Shown here piece by piece: positions 1 to 5,058 of a DNA stretch of 7,293 nucleotides. Origin of the DNA: Oscillospiraceae bacterium. GTDB lineage: Bacteria > Bacillota > Clostridia > Oscillospirales > Oscillospiraceae. A model generated the notes under the pieces. The model searched no databases, had not been told where the DNA came from, and worked only from the letters and a program-made list of their open reading frames with translations. Numbering within the stretch: position 1 is the stretch's first letter; each line of letters opens with the position of its first letter. The DNA lies in NCBI GenBank assembly GCA_029009035.1, contig JAQXJQ010000047.1:1-7293 (forward strand). The letters run 5' to 3'. The position numbers were made by a program, and so were the translations under genes.

Positions 1-63
1 ATGCGTGAAACATTATACTATATGCACCGGGACAGTGCAAGGAAAATCTTTTGCGGCGGGATA

Positions 64-97
64 CAAAACGGGCGGTGAGGGTTTCTCACCGCCCGTT
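64..97 (-). terminator. Intrinsic terminator after the DHHW gene
   Basis: A perfect 13-base inverted repeat (67-79 pairing with 85-97, loop 80-84) is GC-rich and, read on the minus strand, is followed by a short T-rich tract (TTTTGT). It starts 8 bases beyond the TAA of the DHHW gene, so it should end the MBOAT-DHHW transcript. No comparable T tract follows on the plus strand, so it is probably unidirectional. Bases 1-63 hold nothing else I can support. Confidence 0.85.
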
Positions 98-105
98 GGC
101 GCTTG

Positions 106-1224
106 TTAAAGATCCAGCAGGAACAGGTTGTTGTCCGTGGAGAAGTTGGCGTTGGAGTACAGCACCAGCACCCGGTCGATGCCCTGCTCGGCCACATACT
201 GCTTGAGGGACTGGCGGTTGTAGCGCAGATCCCAGAGATGCACCTCGCTGTAGCTCTGGGCCAGGAAGGGAGCCAGAGAGTCGGAGTAGGAGTCGCGGAT
301 CACCAGGAGCTTCTCGTCAGAGAGGGCGTTGTCGTTCCCGATGATGCACAGGGGCTGATTGCCGCCCAGGAAGTAGGAGTACTTGTCCTTCTTCTCCAGA
401 TTTTCGGGGAAGTACAGGCTGTCACGCTCCTCGGGCTGGCCGGAGTGGTAGCAGGTGACCGTGAACTTGCCCTCTGCCCACTTGTACATCTCGTCGGGAC
501 GCACCCAGCCGGCGCCGGCGGAGGAGTAGGTGGTGCCGTAGAAGCTGTCGCTGACTTGGGTGGGATCGCAGTCCGGCAGGACGGCGGAGCCGCCCATGGC
601 GTTTACCAGCGCCAGATAGCCCTGATAGGCGCCCATGGTGGACCAGTGGTGGTCGGTGCGGTAGAAGGCGTCGTCGCCGCTGATGGCGCCGGACAGGTCG
701 ATCCAGTGGACGTTCTCGCCGCACAGCTGACCGGCCTGCTGGAGGGTGGAGCCGTCGTCCACCAGGGGGGCGTTGGCGGGCAGGCGGTCGGCCCACACGA
801 AGCTCTTGTCGGGGATGAGGGCGAAGTGGACGGGCACGGACACATTGCCGCCGAGCTTGTTGACAAAGGCCAGCTTGCCTGTGAGAGCCTCCAAGGAGGG
901 GGCGGTGAACTGGGCGAAGAGACTCTGCCCGTCAGCGCCCAGATAAGCGCCGTTGTTCTCCTTCTTGCCGATGAACCGCTCGCAGTAGGCCTTCAGATGG
1001 ATCCAGCGGTCCCGCAGGGGGAACTGGTCCACCACATAGTCCTCGAAGTCCTCCATAAACTCGCCGGACTTCAGGCTGGACAGGGTGGGGGCCTTGAACT
1101 GGGAGAGGAAGCGGTTCTCCTGCTCGGAGAAGTCGCGGTCGGGGACGATGAACTGAGCGATGCCGAAGCCGAAGATAAACAGGCAGAACAGCGCCGTGAT
1201 GAAGACGGAATATTTTTTTGTCAT
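106..1224 (-). CDS. DHHW-motif, AlgX/AlgJ-like membrane-anchored protein
   Basis: A 372-residue protein with one N-terminal hydrophobic segment (about residues 5-28), probably an uncleaved membrane anchor, and the rest outside the cytoplasm. After the anchor comes the family's typical region (FSEQENRFL near 32-40; FEDYVVDQFPLRDRW near 60-74; GKKENNGAYLG near 86-96). The name-giving DHHW sits at 191-194, and an IRDSYSD motif at 309-315. In the related alginate acetyltransferases AlgX/AlgJ, an Asp-x-His pair and a later Ser form an SGNH-like triad; by analogy D191, H193 and S312 are the likely triad here (inference). Such proteins work with an MBOAT acyltransferase to O-acetylate secreted or surface glycans. 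It lies 15 bases downstream of the MBOAT gene, has a perfect AGGAGG 9 bases before its ATG, and ends in TAA just before a terminator, so it is the last gene of its operon. The glycan substrate cannot be read from the sequence. Confidence 0.9.
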   Translation of the reverse strand: MTKKYSVFITALFCLFIFGFGIAQFIVPDRDFSEQENRFLSQFKAPTLSSLKSGEFMEDFEDYVVDQFPLRDRWIHLKAYCERFIGKKENNGAYLGADGQSLFAQFTAPSLEALTGKLAFVNKLGGNVSVPVHFALIPDKSFVWADRLPANAPLVDDGSTLQQAGQLCGENVHWIDLSGAISGDDAFYRTDHHWSTMGAYQGYLALVNAMGGSAVLPDCDPTQVSDSFYGTTYSSAGAGWVRPDEMYKWAEGKFTVTCYHSGQPEERDSLYFPENLEKKDKYSYFLGGNQPLCIIGNDNALSDEKLLVIRDSYSDSLAPFLAQSYSEVHLWDLRYNRQSLKQYVAEQGIDRVLVLYSNANFSTDNNLFLLDL

Positions 1225-1233
1225 GTCGCAGCG

Positions 1234-1239
1234 CCTCCT
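1234..1239 (-). promoter_or_regulatory. Ribosome binding site of the DHHW gene
   Basis: Read on the minus strand this is AGGAGG, 9 bases before the ATG at 1224. It sits directly against the TAA of the MBOAT gene (1240-1242), which supports translational coupling and fixes the start of the downstream gene. Confidence 0.85.
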
Positions 1240-2640
1240 TTAGAAACGGAAATAGAGGAAGGGATTGTAGGTCCCGTCCACCAGATAGGCGGTGGCCAGC
1301 ACCAGCCCCAGCAGGATCAGCACAGGCAGGACCGCCTTGCGGGCTTTGTCCCCCAGCTTGTTCCACAGATTTTTGGCCAGGGGGGTGGAGGCCAGGGCGG
1401 CGATGAGGAGCAGGGGCAGGTAGTTGAGAAAATAGTAGAGGAACTTGCTGTCCCAAAGACCGGCGCCGAAGCCGAACATGGCCTTGAGGTAGCCGCCCAG
1501 GGCGCCCAGATCCTCCACGGCGAAGATGGTCCAGCCCACCAGAACGATGAACAGGCCGTAGATGTGGCCCACCCAGCGGGGCATCTTCCTGAGCACGCCG
1601 GAGAACCAGAATTTCTCAAACACCAGCAGCACGAAGTAGAACAGGCCCCAGATGAGGAAGTTCCAGCTGGCGCCGTGCCAGATGCCGGTGGCGGCCCAGA
1701 CGATCAGCAGGTTGAAGATGAGCCGGCCCTTGCCAACCCGGTTGCCGCCCAGGGGGATATAGAGGTACTCCCGGAACCAGGTGCCCAGGGAGATGTGCCA
1801 GCGGCGCCAGAATTCGGTGGCGGACTTGGCCAGATAGGGGTAGTTGAAGTTCTCCAAAAACTCAAAGCCCAGCATACGGCCGATGCCGATGGCCATGTCG
1901 GAGTAGCCGGAGAAGTCGAAGTACAGCTGGAAGGCGAAGCCCAGGATGCCCAGCCAGGCGCCCAGGGTGGTGAGCTCGGCGGCGGGAGTGGCCAGATACA
2001 CATCCCACAGGGGGCCGATGGCGTTGGCGATGAGCACCTTCTTGGCCAGACCCACCACAAAACGCTGCACGCCGGAGGCGAACTTGTCCACGCTGTGGGT
2101 GCGGGAGGTGAGCTGCTCGTCCAGGTCCTTGTACTTGATGATGGGGCCGGCGATGAGCTGGGGGAACAGGGTGACGAAGGTGCCGAAGGTGATGATATTG
2201 CGCTGCTCCCGGGCGTCACCGCGGTACACATCAATGGTGTAGCTCATGGTCTGGAAAGTGTAGAAGGAGATGCCGATGGGCAGAGACAGACCCAGCTTGG
2301 GCATGAAGTTCAGCCCGATGGCGGCCAGAGACCCGGCCACAAAGTCCCAGTACTTGAAGAAGAACAGCAGGGCCAGATTGAAGATCACCGAGGAGGCCAC
2401 CGCCGCCTTCGCGCCCCTCATGTTGCCCTTGCTCTTGCAGCGCATCACCAGCATACCGTGGGTATAGTCGATGATGATGGAGGCAAACATGATGAGGATA
2501 TAGACAGGCTCACCCCAGCCGTAGAAGATGAGGTTGAAGATGAGCAGCACCAGATTGCGCAGTTTCAGCGGGGTCACATAGTACAGCAGTAATACAATGG
2601 GTAAATAGAGGAACAAAAAATACGGAGTGGAGAATACCAC
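1240..2640 (-). CDS. MBOAT family O-acyltransferase (AlgI-like)
   Basis: A polytopic membrane acyltransferase that is expected to pass an acyl group, usually acetyl, from the cytoplasm across the membrane for transfer to an extracytoplasmic polysaccharide. I choose the GTG at 2640 (466 residues, beginning MVFSTPYFLFLYLP). This matches the usual N-terminus of the family and has GAGGTGA 5 bases upstream; the in-frame GTG at 2649 would add three residues without a ribosome binding site. Many hydrophobic segments run along the whole length. Family landmarks are QLYFDFSGYSDMAIG (about 238-252), WRRWHISLGTWFREYLYIPL (278-297) and ATGIWHGASWNF (317-328), whose His322 corresponds to the essential MBOAT histidine. 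The C-terminus YNPFLYFRF is typical. Full length, no damage seen. It is followed after 15 bases by the DHHW gene, its presumed partner. The transferred group and the target glycan are not determinable here. Confidence 0.95.
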   Translation of the reverse strand: MVFSTPYFLFLYLPIVLLLYYVTPLKLRNLVLLIFNLIFYGWGEPVYILIMFASIIIDYTHGMLVMRCKSKGNMRGAKAAVASSVIFNLALLFFFKYWDFVAGSLAAIGLNFMPKLGLSLPIGISFYTFQTMSYTIDVYRGDAREQRNIITFGTFVTLFPQLIAGPIIKYKDLDEQLTSRTHSVDKFASGVQRFVVGLAKKVLIANAIGPLWDVYLATPAAELTTLGAWLGILGFAFQLYFDFSGYSDMAIGIGRMLGFEFLENFNYPYLAKSATEFWRRWHISLGTWFREYLYIPLGGNRVGKGRLIFNLLIVWAATGIWHGASWNFLIWGLFYFVLLVFEKFWFSGVLRKMPRWVGHIYGLFIVLVGWTIFAVEDLGALGGYLKAMFGFGAGLWDSKFLYYFLNYLPLLLIAALASTPLAKNLWNKLGDKARKAVLPVLILLGLVLATAYLVDGTYNPFLYFRF

Positions 2641-2645
2641 AGGCG

Positions 2646-2652
2646 TCACCTC
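2646..2652 (-). promoter_or_regulatory. Ribosome binding site deciding the MBOAT start
   Basis: GAGGTGA on the minus strand, a good match to the anti-Shine-Dalgarno sequence, lies 5 bases before the GTG at 2640. It overlaps the alternative upstream GTG (2647-2649), which has no ribosome binding site of its own, so the shorter start is preferred. Confidence 0.6.
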
Positions 2653-2667
2653 GGCTTACAAATTCAG

Positions 2668-2701
2668 AAAAAAGGGGGGAGCGGCGGGATACCGCTCCCC
2701 C
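2668..2701 (-). terminator. Strong intrinsic terminator between the lipoprotein genes and MBOAT
   Basis: A perfect 10-base GC-rich stem (2675-2684 pairing with 2692-2701, 7-base loop) is followed on the minus strand by a C and six T residues. It begins 10 bases after the TGA at 2712. The MBOAT start is only about 28 bases beyond it and I see no convincing promoter in between, so it may act as a partial terminator that lowers MBOAT-DHHW expression relative to the lipoproteins (inference). Confidence 0.85.
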
Positions 2702-2711
2702 AAAGGACAGA

Positions 2712-3104
2712 TCAGAACAGGGCGTTGAAGGAATCAACGAAGGAATTGCAGTCTTCGTGGGCGACCATCATGATGTAGTTGCCATTGGAAACGATGCGGG
2801 AGTTGTTCGTCCAGTTTTCAGTGACAAAGGGATAATTGAAATTGTTGTTAATCTCGTTGTCGATTCGTGCCTGGAGAATGGCCTTTACGGTTTTCACATC
2901 AGAGGCGTTCGCCACTTCGATCAGGGCAATCTCAAAGGCAACAGCGGTGATCATGGGCATATAGATGATGCACTGCTTGGTCTCGATATCGGACAGCCCC
3001 GAATAGTAGGCCTCCATCGCGTCAGGCATTTCGGTCATATCCATGACGGCAGGGGTGTTCTCGGGGTCCGTAAACAGCGTGGCGTAGAAAGCGGCCAGAT
3101 TCAC
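2712..3104 (-). CDS. C-terminal DUF4358 part of the split lipoprotein
   Basis: This segment downstream of the TAG carries a DUF4358-like domain of about 125 residues. It aligns by eye with the neighbouring lipoprotein: shared pieces are GLSDIE followed by KQ, PMI-AVA-E, VA-A-DV--VKAI-Q-RID, and S-IV---NY. The first usable start after the stop is a GTG at 3104 with only a distant GGGAG (15 bases away), and the piece has no signal peptide. It is therefore unlikely to be made as an independent exported protein, and I regard it as the orphaned tail of the gene starting at 3623. Its residue bias differs from its paralog, with many Asn (for example NEINNNFNYP). Molecular function of DUF4358 is unknown. 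Confidence 0.5.
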   Translation of the reverse strand: MNLAAFYATLFTDPENTPAVMDMTEMPDAMEAYYSGLSDIETKQCIIYMPMITAVAFEIALIEVANASDVKTVKAILQARIDNEINNNFNYPFVTENWTNNSRIVSNGNYIMMVAHEDCNSFVDSFNALF

Positions 3105-3155
3105 AGACTCAGGAGCGTTCTCCCAACGGCAGCGGACGATGCAGGTGTCGGACAG

Positions 3156-3623
3156 CTAGCCGTAGGTGGCGGTGATGACCGCGTGACCGGGGGCGACCGC
3201 AGTGACCTTGCCCTTCTCATCCACGGTGGCGACGGACTCGTCGCTGGAGGAGTACACGGGCTTTTCATCCGGAGCGGGATCGGCGGTGTATTCCAGCGTC
3301 CAGCTGCTGCCGGCGGAGAAGAGGGTGAAGTCATGGGAACTCAGAGTGAACACCGGAGCGGAAGGCTCCTCAGAAGGCTCCTCGGAAGGCTGCTCGGAAG
3401 GCTGCTCGGAAGGTTCCTCGGAAGGCTGCTCGGAGGGCTGCTCGGAGGGCTGCTCAGAGGGCTCCTCGGAAGGCTCCGCGGAGGGCTGCTGGGAAGGCTC
3501 CCCGGTGGGGGTGCCGGAGACATCGGGAGAGGGGGAGGTGCCGGGGTTCTTGCCGCCGGAGCAGGCGGCAAGCAGGGACAGACACATGGCCAGCGCCAGA
3601 ATGGCGGAAAGAATTCTTTTCAT
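3156..3623 (-). CDS. N-terminal part of the split lipoprotein: signal peptide, PSxx linker, truncated BIG2
   Basis: If the TAG is a true stop, this 155-residue lipoprotein is what is made. Residues 1-20 are a lipoprotein signal peptide (MKRIL, hydrophobic core, LLAA) and Cys21 is the lipidation site, so it should be anchored outside the cytoplasmic membrane. Residues 43-88 are twelve consecutive P-S-x-x tetrapeptides, a stiff wall-spanning linker. From about residue 91 a bacterial Ig-like group 2 domain begins (FTLSSHDFTLFSAG, then YSSSDESVATVDEKGKVTAV), a fold common in surface and adhesion proteins. The chain ends at ATYG before the last strand, so the truncated domain may not fold well. 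It may still be translated, being intact up to that point. Confidence 0.7.
   Translation of the reverse strand: MKRILSAILALAMCLSLLAACSGGKNPGTSPSPDVSGTPTGEPSQQPSAEPSEEPSEQPSEQPSEQPSEEPSEQPSEQPSEEPSEEPSAPVFTLSSHDFTLFSAGSSWTLEYTADPAPDEKPVYSSSDESVATVDEKGKVTAVAPGHAVITATYG
3360..3497 (-). repeat. 12-base coding repeat, twelve PSxx units
   Basis: On the plus strand the units look like GAAGGCTGCTCG with minor variants. They encode twelve P-S-x-x tetrapeptides where x is mostly E or Q. Arrays like this commonly expand and contract by slippage in steps of 12 bases, which keeps the frame, so length probably varies between strains. The product is a surface-protein spacer. Confidence 0.9.
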
Positions 3624-3671
3624 CGCTCACGGTACTCCTTCTATGTGTAGTGGGTGCCTGACGCGGGAATA

Positions 3672-4163
3672 TTACTCGCCCAGAGCCTTGAAGGCCTCGA
3701 CCTGGGCGTCCTTGCCCTCGCCCACAAAGAGGCACACATAGTTGTCGATGACCACGATCTCGGAGTGCTTCTCCCAGACCTCGATGGTGGCGGGGTACCA
3801 GGCACCGCCGGCGACCTGATCGTCGATGCGCTGCTGGAAGATGGCCTTCACAGCCTCCACATCCTCGGCCTTGGCCACCTCGACCATGTCGACCTCAGCG
3901 GCGACGGCGGAGATCATGGGAACGAGGACGACCTGCTGCTTCAGCTCGATGTCGGACAGGCCGGGGAGCAGGAAGGCCAGCATCTCCTCGTCAGTGACGT
4001 TGTCCATAGCGGGGGAGTCCGCGCCCTGGAACAGGGTGGAGGAGAACTGAGCCAGATCGGCGGAGAAAGCGGGCTTCTCAGAGGGGGCGGGGGTCTTGCT
4101 GCCGCAGGCGAACAGGGAGAGGGCCAGCACCATGGCCAGCACAAGAGCAGAAATCTTCTTCAT
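3672..4163 (-). CDS. DUF4358 domain lipoprotein
   Basis: A 163-residue exported lipoprotein. The ATG at 4163 is chosen because it puts a signal peptide at the N-terminus (MKKISALVLAMVLALSLFAC, lipidated Cys20) and has AAAGGAG 10 bases upstream; a GTG at 4214 would prepend 17 residues without sense. After a short linker (GSKTPAPSEKP) the rest, about residues 32-163, is one DUF4358-like domain with GLSDIELKQ near 68-76, VPMISAVAAE at 81-90, and DVEAVKAIFQQRID near 101-114. The function of DUF4358 is not known. From memory, such proteins often lie beside MBOAT/DHHW genes in Clostridia, which would suggest a role in the same envelope modification process, but I cannot verify that here. It is the first gene of the minus-strand cluster and a paralog of the DUF4358 tail of the next gene. 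Confidence 0.85.
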   Translation of the reverse strand: MKKISALVLAMVLALSLFACGSKTPAPSEKPAFSADLAQFSSTLFQGADSPAMDNVTDEEMLAFLLPGLSDIELKQQVVLVPMISAVAAEVDMVEVAKAEDVEAVKAIFQQRIDDQVAGGAWYPATIEVWEKHSEIVVIDNYVCLFVGEGKDAQVEAFKALGE

Positions 4164-4309
4164 GGGGATAAAACTCCTTTCAAAATCAAACAAATTAACA
4201 AGTGTTTTGTGCACACGCTATTCTTAGACGGCGGCGGGGGCATAAGGTTCCCTGTTTTTTGAAAATTTTTTTCGGGAGCCTTGGAACACCGGCGGAGACG
4301 GCGGCTTTA

Positions 4310-4323
4310 CCTATTATAATAGG
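4310..4323. promoter_or_regulatory. 14-base perfect palindrome in the leader region
   Basis: CCTATTATAATAGG is its own reverse complement. It contains a TATAAT match on each strand, but neither has a -35-like hexamer at 16-18 bases. It lies about 20 bases inside the predicted leader of the minus-strand lipoprotein operon, so a repressor-binding site is one possibility. Chance AT-rich symmetry is another. Confidence 0.35.
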
Positions 4324-4331
4324 AGCGTGTT

Positions 4332-4346
4332 CTGTCCTGCGGACAG
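4332..4346. promoter_or_regulatory. Short dyad overlapping the predicted -10/start of the lipoprotein promoter
   Basis: CTGTCC and GGACAG are perfect inverted arms separated by three bases. The dyad overlaps the edge of the minus-strand -10 and the expected transcription start. That position suits an operator, or a small hairpin at the 5' end of the transcript. No factor can be named. Confidence 0.35.
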
Positions 4347-4373
4347 TATAGCGGATGTCAAGGGAAAAGACAA
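4345..4373 (-). promoter_or_regulatory. Candidate sigma-A-type promoter for the lipoprotein operon
   Basis: Read on the minus strand: TTGTCT (4373-4368), a 17-base spacer, then TATACT (4350-4345). Transcription from here would leave a leader of about 175 bases before the ATG at 4163. The region is intergenic and divergent from trmL, as expected for a promoter. The hexamers are good but not perfect, so this is a prediction. Confidence 0.5.
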
Positions 4374-4434
4374 TAAAATTCCCCGAATTTTCGTACAAAA
4401 ACATAAACTTTTCCCCACGATTTTGGGCACAATG

Positions 4435-4473
4435 GGAAAAATGGCTCTGATTTGCCGGGATTGCCATTTTTCC
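4435..4473. repeat. 11-base inverted repeat just upstream of the trmL -35
   Basis: GGAAAAATGGC (4435-4445) is exactly inverted at 4463-4473, with 17 bases between. The right arm ends two bases before the -35 of the trmL promoter. It is not an intrinsic terminator, since no T tract follows the arm. A binding site for a dimeric regulator or a structural element is possible. The AT-rich stretch 4374-4434 holds nothing else I recognise. Confidence 0.4.
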
Positions 4474-4475
4474 TC

Positions 4476-4504
4476 TTGCTATTTCTTTAACAGGCGCATA
4501 TAAT
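4476..4504 (+). promoter_or_regulatory. Sigma-A-type promoter for trmL-pgk-tpiA
   Basis: TTGCTA (4476-4481), a spacer of exactly 17 bases, and a consensus TATAAT (4499-4504). The expected start of transcription is near 4511, giving a short leader that begins just before the Shine-Dalgarno sequence. This also rules out the ATG at 4503 as the trmL start, because it lies within the -10. Confidence 0.75.
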
Positions 4505-4514
4505 GTCAAGGTCT

Positions 4515-4519
4515 GGAGG
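4515..4519 (+). promoter_or_regulatory. trmL: Ribosome binding site of trmL
   Basis: GGAGG, 7 bases before the ATG at 4527. It decides between that ATG and the in-frame ATG at 4503, whose extra eight residues would actually encode this site. Confidence 0.8.
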
Positions 4520-4526
4520 GGGATTT

Positions 4527-5009
4527 ATGGTCAATATTGTTTTGGTAGAACCGGAAATTCCGCAAAATTGCGGCAATATTGCCCGTACCTGTGCAGCGAC
4601 CCGTTCCCGGCTGCACCTGATCGAACCCCTGGGTTTTGACATCAGCGAAAAGGCCGTGAAGCGCGCCGGGCTGGACTACTGGCCCATGGTGGACTTGACG
4701 GTCTACTCCGGTTTGGAGGAATTTTTTCTCAAAAACCCGGACCCCGATCTGTGGTTGGCAACCACCAAAGCCCCCAGAGATTATACCCAAGCCCAATTCA
4801 GGGACAACTGCTGGCTGTTCTTCGGCAAGGAGACCGCCGGCCTGCCCCGGGATTTCAGGGAGCGCTATGCTGACCGATGTCTGCGCATTCCCATGCGGGC
4901 GGATGCCCGCAGCCTGAACCTGTCCAATTCTGTGGCGATCCTGACCTATGAGGCGCTCAAGCAGCAGGGATTTCCCGGATTGACCGGAGAGGGCGAGATG
5001 GCCCGCTGA
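4527..5009 (+). CDS. trmL: tRNA (cytidine(34)-2'-O)-methyltransferase TrmL
   Basis: A 160-residue SPOUT-family methyltransferase, cytoplasmic. TrmL uses S-adenosylmethionine to methylate the 2'-O of the wobble base 34 in certain leucine tRNAs, which aids codon reading. The three family landmarks are present: [14 protein letters not shown] (8-21) at the N-terminus, FGKETAGLP (99-107), and IPM (121-123) followed by [10 protein letters not shown] (129-138). The last two build the knotted cofactor site. The length is usual for the family (about 150-165). It lies 49 bases before pgk with no terminator between, so it is probably the first gene of a trmL-pgk-tpiA transcript. The only alternative is another small SPOUT 2'-O-methyltransferase, which I think unlikely given the match to the EPEIPQN signature. 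Confidence 0.92.
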   Translation: MVNIVLVEPEIPQNCGNIARTCAATRSRLHLIEPLGFDISEKAVKRAGLDYWPMVDLTVYSGLEEFFLKNPDPDLWLATTKAPRDYTQAQFRDNCWLFFGKETAGLPRDFRERYADRCLRIPMRADARSLNLSNSVAILTYEALKQQGFPGLTGEGEMAR

Positions 5010-5058
5010 AGGCAGGCCGTCCGTGAAGAAGAAAGATGTGGAAAGGAGAAAGCAAATT

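Larger units (their letters stand above)
2712..3623 (-). pseudogene. Lipoprotein with PSxx linker, BIG2 and DUF4358 domains, interrupted by one TAG
   Basis: The frame from the ATG at 3623 to the TGA at 2712 is open except for a single TAG at 3156-3158 (codon 156 of 303). The stop lies inside the BIG2 domain: the text before it ends VITATYG and the text after it continues LSDTCIVRCRW, which is the expected last strand of such a domain. After a short joint (ENAPES) comes a complete DUF4358-like domain. Without the stop this would be a 303-residue lipoprotein: signal peptide, Pro/Ser/Glu linker, BIG2, DUF4358. TAG is one base from CAG or GAG, so a recent nonsense mutation or a base-call error is the simplest reading; amber read-through is possible but unsupported. 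It lies 48 bases after a complete DUF4358 lipoprotein gene and is probably co-transcribed with it. AAGGAG sits 11 bases before the ATG. Confidence 0.75.

Noticed and set aside
1..78. Short open frame of 25 codons from the first base of the window
   Set aside because: It has no visible upstream context, ends inside the terminator hairpin and matches nothing I recognise with confidence; it could be a gene remnant or chance.
103..2592. 829-codon open frame on the plus strand, opposite MBOAT and DHHW
   Set aside because: It is the mirror of two well-recognised minus-strand genes. Its product is rich in Gly, Gln, His, Ala and Val without any domain, as expected from antisense of GC-biased codons.
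3156..3158. Selenocysteine or pyrrolysine recoding at the interrupted lipoprotein
   Set aside because: Selenocysteine uses TGA, not TAG. Pyrrolysine would be unexpected within a BIG2 strand and nothing else in the window points to it, so a mutation or base error is simpler.
3360..3497. Possible CRISPR array from the regular repeats
   Set aside because: The period is only 12 bases with no unique spacers, and the array encodes a clean PSxx linker in frame.
2757..3741. Plus-strand open frames opposite the lipoprotein genes, including Gly-Arg-Leu and Ser-Glu-Gly repeat proteins
   Set aside because: The repeats are just the PSxx-coding array read in other frames; the minus-strand reading gives a coherent signal peptide, linker and domains.
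4315..4320. Plus-strand TATAAT as a second promoter for trmL
   Set aside because: No -35-like hexamer lies at a suitable distance upstream, and a much better promoter sits at 4476-4504.
4503..4526. Upstream ATG extending TrmL by eight residues
   Set aside because: It overlaps the -10 hexamer and would include the ribosome binding site as coding sequence; the family normally starts at the [10 protein letters not shown] position.
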